Shown: positions 1 through 6,615, counted from the first letter of the stretch. The stretch is 7,970 nt of DNA from Actinomycetota bacterium (GCA_009704555.1 WLDY01000027.1:1-7970), one strand, 5' to 3'. Numbers and translations: made by a program. Notes: generated by a model not told the origin, from the letters alone.

Positions 1-143
1 CCCACTACACGTGGTGATTGATTCCCAGTTCGCAAGAGAGCGACTACATCACGGATCTTGCCGACTCGATCGCCGTTGGGCTCGAAGACCGATGTACCTG
101 CAAAGCGTGCCAAGAAGACTCGCTTTGGTGCTGAGATTGCCAT
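1..143 (-). CDS. PRC-barrel / MgtE N-terminal-like protein, N-terminal fragment (runs off the left edge)
   Basis: This minus-strand frame is open from an ATG at 143 down to the window edge, giving 47 complete codons. The peptide begins MAISAPKRVFLARFAG and continues with a VFEPNGDRVGKIRDVV stretch ending near SPRVVG. That matches the start of the actinobacterial PRC-barrel proteins often annotated as MgtE N-terminal or CBS-domain proteins, for example Rv1232c of M. tuberculosis (recalled, not searched). The G-D-x-(V/L)-G-(K/R)-(V/I)-R-D pattern is characteristic of this beta-barrel fold. In full-length members the N-terminal barrel is followed by MgtE-N/CBS regions. The role is not well known; a link to magnesium transport is inferred only from domain names. 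I chose 143 rather than the in-frame ATG at 158 because a strong Shine-Dalgarno sequence lies 7 nt upstream of 143. The gene is divergent from the EamA transporter gene. Confidence 0.8.
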   Translation of the reverse strand, partial: MAISAPKRVFLARFAGTSVFEPNGDRVGKIRDVVALLRTGNQSPRVV

Positions 144-150
144 CTGGCAT

Positions 151-156
151 CCCCTC
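151..156 (-). promoter_or_regulatory. Ribosome binding site of the PRC-barrel gene
   Basis: On the minus strand the bases read GAGGGG, 7 nt before the ATG at 143. This decides between the two in-frame ATGs (158 and 143) in favour of 143, which also fits the usual N-terminus of the family. Confidence 0.65.
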
Positions 157-224
157 ATTTTTGAAAGTGAGAAAGAGTCGAGGGATGGAGTGAGACGACG
201 TGAAGTCGCTTCAACCCGAACGCG

Positions 225-259
225 ATCCTACTCTCGTGATCATGACTTCCACTTAGGAT
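225..259. promoter_or_regulatory. Possible divergent promoters (two opposed TAGGAT boxes)
   Basis: The divergent gap between the PRC-barrel gene and the EamA gene contains TAGGAT on the plus strand (254-259) and TAGGAT on the minus strand (225-230), so the two boxes form an inverted repeat. Both fit a TAnnnT -10 element pointing toward its gene. From the plus box, transcription would start near 266, giving a short leader with AAGG at 274-277 and the GTG at 283. I see no good -35 hexamer for either, so this is weak evidence. The rest of the 144-282 gap shows only a short TGAAG/CTTCA inverted repeat at 201-213. Confidence 0.3.
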
Positions 260-282
260 TCTCCCGTCATCCCAAGGTGTGA

Positions 283-1197
283 GTGAGAAGAGACGAAGTG
301 ACCTCAGGTTTCAAGGATCAGAGTCATACAGCGATGCCCACAGGACGTGACATTCCGCTCTTGCTCGGTGGAATCATCGGAATCGGGATGTCAGGACCTT
401 TGATCGCACTCAGCGCGATGCCGATCCTGGTCTTGATCTTTTGGCGAAATCTCGGTGGCGCGATACTCATGGCGCCATTCGCCCTCCGAGCCAAGCAATA
501 CAAGAGTGCGGCTGAGCGACGTGCCATCGGATGGTCCGCTCTAGCCGGCTTCTTCCTTGCTCTTCACTTCATCGGATTCTTTATCGCGATGAGATTCACC
601 AGCGTGGCTGCCGGAGTGGCGCTGACCGCGCTGCAACCGATCTTTGCAGCCGTCTACATCAGATTCCTCGGTGGGCATATTCCCACGAAGGCCTGGCTTG
701 GCATGGCGATCTCCTTCGCCGGAGTTCTGGTCATCACCGGTGTCGACCTCACCATCTCATTTCGTGCCTTCCTAGGTGATCTCGCTGCGATCGCATGTGC
801 CGCACTCTCGGCGCTCTATGTCTTAATCGGAGCGAAGGCGCAACGGACCATCAATACCTCCACCTACACCACGGTCTGTTATGCCACCTGTGCGATCACG
901 GCCTTGCCCTTACTTCTTCTCGTCGGTGATCCCTTATTCGATTTTCCCCAGCGCGAATGGCTCTTGCTCATCGCACTCATCCTTGGATCACAGATCCTTG
1001 GACACACCATGTTCAACTTCTCACTCAAGCGAGTCTCACCAACTGTCGTCTCTCTGATCGTCTTCTTCGAAGTACCGATCGGTGCGCTCTTCGCTTGGTG
1101 GTGGATCGATCAGATTCCACCAGCAGGAACCATCCCTGGCATCATCGTCTTGTTGTTGGGTTGCGCACTCTTTGTTACGCGACGTGAATCTCGCTAG
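283..1197 (+). CDS. EamA-family (drug/metabolite transporter superfamily) membrane protein
   Basis: A 304-residue protein with about ten hydrophobic segments (roughly residues 24-44, 47-68, 82-104, 106-127, 137-154, 162-184, 195-214, 225-243, 252-273 and 282-299), arranged as two EamA repeats. The RN motif after helix 1-2 (FWRNLGGA) and the late S-P-T-V-V-S-L-I-V-F-F-E-V-P-I-G pattern are typical of DMT exporters. It should act in the cytoplasmic membrane as a carrier, probably an exporter of a metabolite or amino acid; the substrate cannot be read from the sequence. The GTG at 283 has AAGG 5 nt upstream. An ATG at 334 would remove 17 polar residues and begin nearer to helix 1, but it has no well-placed ribosome binding site, so the start is uncertain. 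The PHP gene follows after 9 nt, suggesting cotranscription. Confidence 0.88.
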   Translation: MRRDEVTSGFKDQSHTAMPTGRDIPLLLGGIIGIGMSGPLIALSAMPILVLIFWRNLGGAILMAPFALRAKQYKSAAERRAIGWSALAGFFLALHFIGFFIAMRFTSVAAGVALTALQPIFAAVYIRFLGGHIPTKAWLGMAISFAGVLVITGVDLTISFRAFLGDLAAIACAALSALYVLIGAKAQRTINTSTYTTVCYATCAITALPLLLLVGDPLFDFPQREWLLLIALILGSQILGHTMFNFSLKRVSPTVVSLIVFFEVPIGALFAWWWIDQIPPAGTIPGIIVLLLGCALFVTRRESR

Positions 1198-1206
1198 GGT
1201 GGTGAG

Positions 1207-2061
1207 ATGACCTTGCGGATCGATCTACATACACATTCGAACGAGAGCGATGGAACCGATCGCCCGGGCGAATTGGTAGAGCACGCAATCGATGCTGGGA
1301 TCACACATCTGGCGCTCACCGATCATGACTCGATTGCAGGATGGCAGGATGCGCTCGAGCATAGAGGGAGCGCGATCTCATTGGTCCTTGGCGCCGAGAT
1401 CTCGTGCCAGACGAAAGAGGCGCTGAGTGTGCACATGCTTGGACTCCTCTTCGATCCGGAGAACCAACCGCTGCGAAGCGCGATGGATCAGACTCGCAGT
1501 AATCGAGTCACTCGTATGGAGCGGATTGTCGGTCGCCTCCAAGAGGCAGGTATGGAGATCACGATCGAGGATGTCTACGAGCAGTTACGTGAGGGCGCGA
1601 CGCTGGGAAGGCCACATCTTGCAGATGCGATGGTCAAGCGTGGCATCGTCAAGGATCGAAGTGAGGCCTTCGACAAGTTCTTACATAATCGTTCGAAGTT
1701 CTACATCCCTGATGCCTCACCGACGCCTGAAGATGCGATCCGATTGATCAAGGAGGCGGGAGGAGTTGCGATCATCGCACACCCATTCGCATCGTTACGT
1801 GGCCGGATCATCTCGCCGGAATATCTCGAGAGTCTTGTGGAAGCAGGTCTTGATGGGATCGAGATCGACCATCGTGACCATAATGAGGGAGAGCGGGATG
1901 CGCTTCGGGAGTTGAGTCGTCGTTTCGGGCTCATCGCGACGGGTGGTAGCGACTACCATGGCAACGGAAAAGAGAATCGACTGGCAGAGAACACCACTGA
2001 CATGGCGCAGTTCGAGCGGATCGTCGCAAGAGCGACGGGTTTCGCACCGGTCGGGGAGTGA
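1207..2061 (+). CDS. PHP-domain metal-dependent phosphoesterase (TrpH/RNase AM type)
   Basis: A 284-residue protein that opens directly into the PHP fold. Visible metal-site residues are H8 and H10 (DLHTHS), D15, H40 with D39/D41 (TDHDS), E64, H76, H192 (IIAHP), and D249 and H251 (GGSDYHG). The inserted GRPHLA segment (134-139) is typical of the TrpH/YciV subgroup. Characterised members are 3',5'-nucleoside bisphosphate phosphatases and 5'-3' exoribonucleases acting on short RNAs, so a cytoplasmic role in RNA or nucleotide turnover is likely. The exact substrate is an inference from the family. The ATG at 1207 has a GGTGGTGAG ribosome binding region just upstream. The gene lies 9 nt after the EamA gene and 9 nt before the MarC-family gene, consistent with one operon. 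All catalytic residues appear intact. Confidence 0.9.
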   Translation: MTLRIDLHTHSNESDGTDRPGELVEHAIDAGITHLALTDHDSIAGWQDALEHRGSAISLVLGAEISCQTKEALSVHMLGLLFDPENQPLRSAMDQTRSNRVTRMERIVGRLQEAGMEITIEDVYEQLREGATLGRPHLADAMVKRGIVKDRSEAFDKFLHNRSKFYIPDASPTPEDAIRLIKEAGGVAIIAHPFASLRGRIISPEYLESLVEAGLDGIEIDHRDHNEGERDALRELSRRFGLIATGGSDYHGNGKENRLAENTTDMAQFERIVARATGFAPVGE

Positions 2062-2070
2062 GGAGCTGAG

Positions 2071-2703
2071 ATGAATGGGATCGATTGGATCGACCTTACC
2101 TTCGGCTTCCAAGCGCTGGTCACATTGATCGTGATCATGGACCCACCTGGGGCGACCCCACTCTTTCTCTCCTTGGTCTCAGATAAGACCATCCGAGAAC
2201 AACGACGCCTTGCTTGGCAGGCAGCCCTGACCTCTTTCTTGGTCATCACGATCTTCGCCCTCTTCGGTCAGTGGATCCTCGACTACTTGAAGATCTCGTT
2301 ACCCGCACTCAAGGGGGCCGGTGGTCTTCTCCTCTTGTTGGTCTCACTCGAGTTACTCAAAGGTGAGACGAAGAAGAAGTTAGAGGGTTCGGATAGCAAT
2401 GTCGCGCTCGTGCCGCTCGGCACCCCTTTGCTCGCAGGTCCAGGAGCGATTGTGGCGATCATGCTCTTCGTGCAAGAGGCCAACACCGATGGCGATACTG
2501 CGCCGAAGGCGTTGGCACTGACTGTCGCCGTCTTGCTTGTTCACATATTGATCGGTCTTACGCTGATGTTCTCTACCAAGATCGTCTCTGTGATCAAGGA
2601 GTCGGGTGTCGACCTTCTCGCGCGGATCGCAGGTCTTCTTCTTGCGGCCATTGCGGTGGAGATGCTGATCTCGGCAATCAAGGAGTTCTTCCCCACGCTC
2701 TGA
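2071..2703 (+). CDS. MarC-family (UPF0056) integral membrane protein
   Basis: A 210-residue protein with about six hydrophobic segments (near residues 11-27, 50-68, 80-97, 115-134, 148-168 and 184-204). The two family signatures are present in order: DPPGATP at 24-30 after the first helix, and PLGTPLLAGPGAI at 115-127. The GGLLLLLVSLELLKG segment (84-98) also fits. MarC proteins were first linked to multiple antibiotic resistance, but that link was later not supported and their transport activity remains unknown. The length is normal for the family. A GAGGAG-like ribosome binding site begins in the stop region of the PHP gene, so translation is probably coupled. It is the last gene of the three-gene plus-strand unit and converges on the DUF3107 gene. 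Confidence 0.9.
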   Translation: MNGIDWIDLTFGFQALVTLIVIMDPPGATPLFLSLVSDKTIREQRRLAWQAALTSFLVITIFALFGQWILDYLKISLPALKGAGGLLLLLVSLELLKGETKKKLEGSDSNVALVPLGTPLLAGPGAIVAIMLFVQEANTDGDTAPKALALTVAVLLVHILIGLTLMFSTKIVSVIKESGVDLLARIAGLLLAAIAVEMLISAIKEFFPTL

Positions 2704-2720
2704 CGAGTCCGTAGGGCCGC

Positions 2721-2735
2721 ATCACGTGGTGTGAT
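2721..2735. terminator. Short hairpin between convergent genes, possible weak terminator
   Basis: ATCAC (2721-2725) and GTGAT (2731-2735) are inverted repeats around a 5-nt loop, lying in the 31-nt gap between the MarC-family and DUF3107 stop codons. The stem is only 5 bp and has no T run on either strand, so it would be a poor intrinsic terminator. Nothing better is visible in this gap. Confidence 0.22.
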
Positions 2736-2992
2736 CAGAGAGTTGCGAATCCGACCTTGCGCTCTGTCGGGGGTGTGATCTCCACGAAACCGATCTTGCT
2801 AGCCGGAATGATCACTTGTCGACCTCGGTGGTCGGTGAGGATCAAGGGCGAGTTCTCATTCATCGCGACATTCATGGCGGCGATAATCTCGTCGCGAGTG
2901 GTGTCACTCTCAAGGACGATCTCACGAGCGGAATCAGTCACGCTCACCCTGATCTCGATCCGACTTGTCTCTGCACTTTTCTTGGTAGCCAT
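2735..2992 (-). CDS. DUF3107 family small protein (TB9.4 / Rv3208A-like)
   Basis: An 85-residue cytoplasmic protein with no membrane segment. The core reads IEIRVSVTDSAREIVLES, then a helix EIIAAMNVAMNEN, then LILTDHRGRQVIIPASKIGFVEI and a C-terminal KVGFATL. This arrangement is that of DUF3107, whose M. tuberculosis member Rv3208A (TB9.4) also lies beside a TetR gene. The molecular function is unknown. The ATG at 2992 has no Shine-Dalgarno sequence, but a TAGACT box ends 7 nt before it, so the mRNA is probably leaderless. An in-frame stop lies a short way upstream, leaving no other ATG. The gene follows the TetR gene after 34 nt on the same strand and is probably expressed both from its own promoter and by readthrough. 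Confidence 0.88.
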   Translation of the reverse strand: MATKKSAETSRIEIRVSVTDSAREIVLESDTTRDEIIAAMNVAMNENSPLILTDHRGRQVIIPASKIGFVEITPPTERKVGFATL

Positions 2993-3005
2993 GATGGTGA
3001 GTCTA
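2993..3005 (-). promoter_or_regulatory. Leaderless -10 promoter of the DUF3107 gene
   Basis: On the minus strand TAGACT (plus coordinates 3000-3005) is followed by exactly 7 nt and then the ATG at 2992, so transcription would begin at or next to the A of the start codon. No ribosome binding site is present, which agrees with a leaderless transcript. The region 17-18 nt upstream has no clear TTGACA-like element. Confidence 0.55.
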
Positions 3006-3026
3006 GTGAGAGTTGCGGATCAGTGA

Positions 3027-3665
3027 CTAGTTTTGTCGAGGGAAGCCCGAGATACCTCGCCAAATGAGATTCGAGACGAAGGCGATTGCCTCTTTCTTGG
3101 TCAATTTGCTGTCCCGATCCAACCAGTGGCGAGCCGTGATCTGAGCGTTTCCGATGATGCCAATCGCAAGCAACATCGATGATTCCTTCGCAAGACCGGT
3201 GTCGATGGAGATCACGGCACTCACAGCGGCCGCACAGTCATAGGTCATGCGATTGAGACGCTCTCGGACCTGGGGTTCTACATTCATATCGCTCTCGAAG
3301 AGGAGGCGGAAAGCCTCGCCCTCGGTATCGATGAAGTCGAAGTAGGCCTGCACGGTATTTGCTACACGATCCGAGTTCGCCTTGTTCGACGCGATCGACT
3401 TTTGGATCGCGAAGACGAGGGAGTCGATATGGGTATCGAGAACTGCGAGATAGAGATCGAGCTTCGATGGGAAGTGCTGATAGAGCACTGGCTTACTGAC
3501 GCCACCGCGCTCTGCGATCTCATCCATCGACGCGGCGTGATAACCGGATTGCGTGAATGCTTCCAAGGCGGCTTGTAGGAGTTGGGCTCGACGTTCGTCC
3601 TTCGGAAGTCGTCCTTTGTCCTTCGATTCGCCACCGACCTCATGGGCCTCACGGTTTTGCGTCAT
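3027..3665 (-). CDS. TetR-family transcriptional regulator (Rv3208-like)
   Basis: A 212-residue regulator. The N-terminal DNA-binding domain spans about residues 20-70: the DERRAQLLQAALEAF helix, GYHAASMDEIAERGGVSK as helices 2-3, and the recognition segment SKPVLYQHFPSK. The C-terminal ligand and dimer domain contains AYFDFIDTEGEAFRLLFESD and a closing WRGISGF, which match the actinobacterial Rv3208 group; its usual neighbour DUF3107 is next door. The ligand is unknown. I start it at the ATG at 3665 because a TACTAT box ends 7 nt upstream. The frame stays open to 3842, but that extension would overlap mshB and is unlike the family. It is divergent from mshB, with a palindrome in between, so it may regulate itself and possibly mshB. 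Confidence 0.9.
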   Translation of the reverse strand: MTQNREAHEVGGESKDKGRLPKDERRAQLLQAALEAFTQSGYHAASMDEIAERGGVSKPVLYQHFPSKLDLYLAVLDTHIDSLVFAIQKSIASNKANSDRVANTVQAYFDFIDTEGEAFRLLFESDMNVEPQVRERLNRMTYDCAAAVSAVISIDTGLAKESSMLLAIGIIGNAQITARHWLDRDSKLTKKEAIAFVSNLIWRGISGFPRQN

Positions 3666-3678
3666 GAGCGCAATAGTA
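3666..3678 (-). promoter_or_regulatory. Leaderless -10 promoter of the TetR gene
   Basis: The minus strand reads TACTAT (plus 3673-3678), then 7 nt, then the ATG at 3665. There is no Shine-Dalgarno sequence. This supports 3665 as both transcription and translation start. Confidence 0.55.
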
Positions 3679-3696
3679 ACGCCAGGATTTCTCTCG

Positions 3697-3719
3697 ACTT
3701 CGAACTGGTCAGTAGAAGT
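3697..3719. promoter_or_regulatory. Imperfect inverted repeat, candidate TetR operator
   Basis: Two nested inverted pairs surround a GT centre (3708-3709): ACTG (3704-3707) with CAGT (3710-3713), and ACTTC (3697-3701) with GAAGT (3715-3719). They are separated by 2 nt on the left and 1 nt on the right. The element lies just upstream of the mshB -10 box and near the -35 region of the TetR gene, so a bound repressor could block both. The size suits a TetR dimer. The slight asymmetry and the lack of a known consensus keep confidence modest. Confidence 0.4.
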
Positions 3720-3722
3720 ACA

Positions 3723-3734
3723 TAGACTCACCCT
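3723..3734 (+). promoter_or_regulatory. Leaderless -10 promoter of mshB
   Basis: TAGACT (3723-3728) is followed by 6 nt and then GTG at 3735, with an ATG in the next codon at 3738. No ribosome binding site precedes either codon. The ten bases TAGACTCACC are identical to those at the DUF3107 promoter. No convincing -35 element is seen. Confidence 0.5.
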
Positions 3735-4625
3735 GTGATGGAAACGACACCAGTGGCGCCTCAAGAAACTTCCATGCGCCTGATGTTGGTACACGCTCAT
3801 CCCGACGACGAGACGATCAACAACGGCATCACCATGGCTCACTACGCATCACGAGGTCATCACGTGACCCTTGTGACCTGTACGCGTGGTGAAGAGGGTG
3901 AGGTGTTGGTACCTGATCTCACACATCTTGCGAGCCATCAAGAGGATCGACTGGGCAAACATCGCGAAGGTGAACTTGCGGATGCGATGGCGATCATCGG
4001 TATCAGCGACTTCCGATTCCTCGGCGGAGAGAAGCGGAACTATCGCGATAGCGGGATGATGGGTACGCCACCGAATGAACGAAAGGATTCCTTCTGGCAA
4101 TCCGATCTCGAGCAGGCAGCTGATGACCTCGGTGCGGTGATGTTGGAGATGCGCCCACATGTCCTCATCACGTATGACGAGTTCGGCGGTTATGGCCACC
4201 CAGATCACATCAAGGCCAATCAGATCGCGATGCGAGCAGCAGAGAAGATCCGCTCGAGTTGGTCGATCCAGAAGATCTATTGGAACACGATCCCGATCTC
4301 GGTCATCGAACAGGGGATCGAGGCGATGAAGGGAAGTGACACCCAGTTCTTCGGCGTCGACAAGGCCGAAGACTTTCCCTTTGCGAAGCCAGATGCCTCT
4401 GTAACCACTGTGATCACCGATGAGTCGATGCTGGATCGGAAGATGGCCGCGATGCGAGCTCACGCCACCCAGATCACGGTCGATGGCCCGTTCTTCGCGC
4501 TATCGAACAACCTCGGCACTCAAGTCTGGGGTCGTGAGTTCTACACCTTGGTCCATGGCGAACCATCGGGACCGTTCGATGCCGATGGACGTGAGACCGA
4601 CCTCTTCGCAGGTGTCACTCTTTGA
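3735..4625 (+). CDS. mshB: N-acetyl-1-D-myo-inosityl-2-amino-2-deoxy-alpha-D-glucopyranoside deacetylase (MshB)
   Basis: A 296-residue LmbE/PIG-L family zinc deacetylase. It should remove the acetyl group from GlcNAc-Ins to give GlcN-Ins, the second committed step of mycothiol synthesis in the cytoplasm. The signature AHPDDE at residues 21-26 supplies zinc ligands H22 and D25 and the general base D24. GGYGHPDH at 151-158 supplies Y153, H155 and the third zinc ligand H158. RDSGMMGTPPNER (104-116) and the TCTRGEEGEV segment (48-57) are characteristic of MshB. Length is close to the mycobacterial enzyme. The paralogue Mca (mycothiol S-conjugate amidase) shares the fold and is the main alternative, but these segments and the following Rv1171-like gene favour MshB. 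The start is GTG at 3735 or the adjacent ATG at 3738; both are leaderless. Confidence 0.88.
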   Translation: MMETTPVAPQETSMRLMLVHAHPDDETINNGITMAHYASRGHHVTLVTCTRGEEGEVLVPDLTHLASHQEDRLGKHREGELADAMAIIGISDFRFLGGEKRNYRDSGMMGTPPNERKDSFWQSDLEQAADDLGAVMLEMRPHVLITYDEFGGYGHPDHIKANQIAMRAAEKIRSSWSIQKIYWNTIPISVIEQGIEAMKGSDTQFFGVDKAEDFPFAKPDASVTTVITDESMLDRKMAAMRAHATQITVDGPFFALSNNLGTQVWGREFYTLVHGEPSGPFDADGRETDLFAGVTL

Positions 4626-4969
4626 TGCTCTGGCTCAAGTCGATTGCGATCTCCGCCATCTTCTCTGCGGTGGCTGTACTTCTCCATTCGTGGAGTCGCC
4701 CTTATGGACTCTTTCTCGCGCTCGCCGTGATCGTGGTGATGATGCGATACATCTCTACTTTGGCAGCGCGCACTTCCGTGGGAAGTCTTGGCCGGAGGAT
4801 CCCATCGCTCTTGGCAGCGACAGTTTGGTTCCTCATCGCGTGGGTAGCGAGCACGGTTCGCAATGGTGATGAGATTTTGATCGAGGGCGACACCATTGGC
4901 GGCTCATTCTTGGTCGGCGCGAGCGCTTTCGTCGCGCTCTCACTCATCGCCAGGCCCAAGTCGCTCTGA
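4625..4969 (+). CDS. Small four-helix membrane protein following mshB (Rv1171-like position)
   Basis: A 114-residue protein with four predicted hydrophobic helices (about residues 5-21, 27-43, 62-79 and 91-108) joined by short loops, one of them basic (RTSVGSLGRR). I do not recognise a characterised domain. Its placement directly after mshB is like the conserved membrane protein Rv1171 that follows Rv1170 in M. tuberculosis, so it may be the same family; this rests on position and topology. The ATG at 4625 shares one base with the mshB stop (TGATG), which implies translational coupling; a TTG one codon earlier is less likely. The C-terminus ends 18 nt before the convergent cysS stop, with no terminator seen in that gap. 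A functional link to mycothiol is only suggested by context. Confidence 0.75.
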   Translation: MLWLKSIAISAIFSAVAVLLHSWSRPYGLFLALAVIVVMMRYISTLAARTSVGSLGRRIPSLLAATVWFLIAWVASTVRNGDEILIEGDTIGGSFLVGASAFVALSLIARPKSL

Positions 4970-4987
4970 TCTATCGAGTATCCGACT

Positions 4988-6403
4988 TCAAATCCAGTGC
5001 CACTCCTGCCCCGTTGGCAGATCGCGCACCTCGATGCCACGCGAGGCAAGAAGTTCGCGGATGCGATCACTCTCAGCGAAGTCGCGGTCATCTCTAGCCT
5101 TCGATCGTGACTCGAGAAGTGCTGCATCCTCTTCGCTCAACTTCTTCTCCTTTGATCTTGGGGTAGCGGTGAGGTCAAGTCCCAAGAGCGGGTCGATCGA
5201 AGCGAAGAGTTGGGCCTTCTCGGCGAGCGGTATCGCGCTCTCCTTCTCAAGGGAGCGAAGTCGTTGTAGCGCTCGTGGTGAGTCGAGATCGGCGGCGAGA
5301 TATCCCATGATCTCATCGCGGATCGAAGTCATGGCAGGAGTGAGATCCTTCTCGCCTCCGGCTTGCGCCGTGATGCTGCGCCAACGATCTAGGACCTTGT
5401 CAGCCGCAGCGATTGAATCCCAGGAGAGATCCATCTGCGATCGATAGCGATTTTCCATGAGACAGAAGCGCACGCTCAATGGATCGAAGCCTCTCTCGAC
5501 TACATCGCGTAGCAGGACCACATTCCCCGCGCTCTTTGACATCTTCCTTCCCTCGAAGAGGAGGTGTTCACCGTGGAGCCAGAGATCGACCGCTTCCTCA
5601 TTCGACCCTTGATCGATCAACGGGTTCGACTGCGCTCGCTCGTTCTCGTGATGAGGGAACCTCAGATCGATTCCACCGATGTGAAGGTCGACATGGCCAT
5701 GGAGGAAGGTGAGAGACATCGCAGAACACTCGATATGCCAACCCGGAAAACCTGGACCCCATGGTGAATCCCAGATCATCTCGCGACGGGCGCCGGCAGC
5801 CTTCCAGAGCGCCCAGTCAGCGTGAAAACGCTTTGCCCCGGATTCGGTGAACTCATAGCGATGGCCCGGTTTGAGATCGGTCAGTCGATTCCCGCTGATC
5901 GCACCATAACTTGGGAACTTCTCACTCGCGAAGTAGACCGTCTTGTCCTCACCGAGATAGGCAAGACCTCTCTCCATCAAAGCTTCGATATGTCGATGCA
6001 TCATCTCGATGCACTCACTCGCTCGCGGATAGTGATTCGCGGGGATGATTCCAAGGAGTGCGAGGTCCTTATGGAACTTCGCTTCGAATTCACGAGCGAT
6101 CTCGAAGGGATCACGCTTCGTCGTCTTCGACTCGGCGAGGAGCTTGTCCTCATCGAAGTCCTCGCTCATATGCCCGACATCGGTGATGTTCTGCACCAAT
6201 TGCACTCGATGTCCTTTGAATTCCAAGGTTCTACGAACGATGTCCGAGAGAAGGAAGGTACGGAGATTCCCAAGATGGGCATCGCGATAGACGGTGGGAC
6301 CGCAGCAGTAGATGCGTACCTCTTTACCGTCGCTTGCCACGATCTCACGAAGTTCGCGCGTGAGGGTGTCGTAGATTCGCACGCCGGTTGTGGTCCCACT
6401 CAC
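4988..6403 (-). CDS. cysS: Cysteinyl-tRNA synthetase
   Basis: A 471-residue class I aminoacyl-tRNA synthetase that charges tRNA-Cys with cysteine in the cytoplasm. The HIGH-type motif is HLGN (43-46) within CGPTVYRDAHLGN. The KMSKS motif is at 287-291. The zinc site that selects cysteine is complete: C34, C226 (GWHIECSAM), H251 and E255 (FPHHENE). The C-terminal anticodon-binding part ends in the usual ASRGIEVRDLPTGQEWHW. MshC, the mycothiol ligase, is a related paralogue, but it is shorter and lacks this C-terminal part, so CysS is preferred. The start is a GTG at 6403 whose bases overlap the TGA of the upstream small gene. I see no strong ribosome binding site, so translation is likely coupled. 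The CC pair at 33-34 is a minor oddity. Confidence 0.93.
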   Translation of the reverse strand: MSGTTTGVRIYDTLTRELREIVASDGKEVRIYCCGPTVYRDAHLGNLRTFLLSDIVRRTLEFKGHRVQLVQNITDVGHMSEDFDEDKLLAESKTTKRDPFEIAREFEAKFHKDLALLGIIPANHYPRASECIEMMHRHIEALMERGLAYLGEDKTVYFASEKFPSYGAISGNRLTDLKPGHRYEFTESGAKRFHADWALWKAAGARREMIWDSPWGPGFPGWHIECSAMSLTFLHGHVDLHIGGIDLRFPHHENERAQSNPLIDQGSNEEAVDLWLHGEHLLFEGRKMSKSAGNVVLLRDVVERGFDPLSVRFCLMENRYRSQMDLSWDSIAAADKVLDRWRSITAQAGGEKDLTPAMTSIRDEIMGYLAADLDSPRALQRLRSLEKESAIPLAEKAQLFASIDPLLGLDLTATPRSKEKKLSEEDAALLESRSKARDDRDFAESDRIRELLASRGIEVRDLPTGQEWHWI

Positions 6404-6615
6404 CGCGAGGAACCGCTCTCTACGATGCGGAATGCGAAGACCTTCGTTGGATCGAATGAGGCGACAGAGCCGTCCTTACGTCTGACACTGCCTGGCGCCA
6501 CCAACTCTCCGAGTAGGTCGCGAAAGCCACCACCCTCATCATGAAGGCGGATGCTCACCTTCTTGCCGAGGCTCTCTTCCATAAAGCGAGATGCCGGGTC
6601 AGTTGGCAAAGCCAT
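6400..6615 (-). CDS. Small SH3-like barrel protein, stand-alone, upstream of cysS
   Basis: A 71-residue soluble protein. From residue 16 it reads as a small beta-barrel: GKKVSIRLHDEGGGFRDLLGEL, a turn, then RRKDGSVASFDPTKVFAFRIVE. This resembles the SH3-like N-terminal region of actinobacterial acetyltransferases such as Rv0428c, but here it stops without the acetyltransferase domain. The resemblance is from memory and is moderate. The frame is open to 6669, but the ATG at 6615 sits 7 nt after a TAACCT box, like the other leaderless genes here, so I start there. Its stop overlaps the cysS GTG, which makes a two-gene operon. Function is unknown; it could be a regulatory or RNA-binding barrel. 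Confidence 0.7.
   Translation of the reverse strand: MALPTDPASRFMEESLGKKVSIRLHDEGGGFRDLLGELVAPGSVRRKDGSVASFDPTKVFAFRIVESGSSR

Noticed and set aside
11..282. Two small plus-strand open frames at the left edge
   Set aside because: They are opposite the PRC-barrel coding sequence or in its upstream gap, and have no family features; the minus-strand gene explains the first half.
3666..3842. N-terminal extension of the TetR frame by 59 codons
   Set aside because: It overlaps mshB, crosses the divergent promoter region and has no family similarity; the ATG at 3665 has a fitting leaderless promoter.
3849..4463. Minus-strand open frame of 204 codons opposite mshB
   Set aside because: It mirrors the conserved MshB deacetylase sequence and shows no protein-family features.
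4921..4939. GAGCGC/GCGCTC hairpin near the end of the membrane protein gene
   Set aside because: It lies within the coding sequence, has no T run, and is expected by chance from the alanine/serine codons there.
5822..6544. Long plus-strand open frame (240 codons) opposite cysS
   Set aside because: It lies antisense to conserved CysS sequence including the HIGH region, has no recognisable domain and no ribosome binding site; it is a by-product of codon use.
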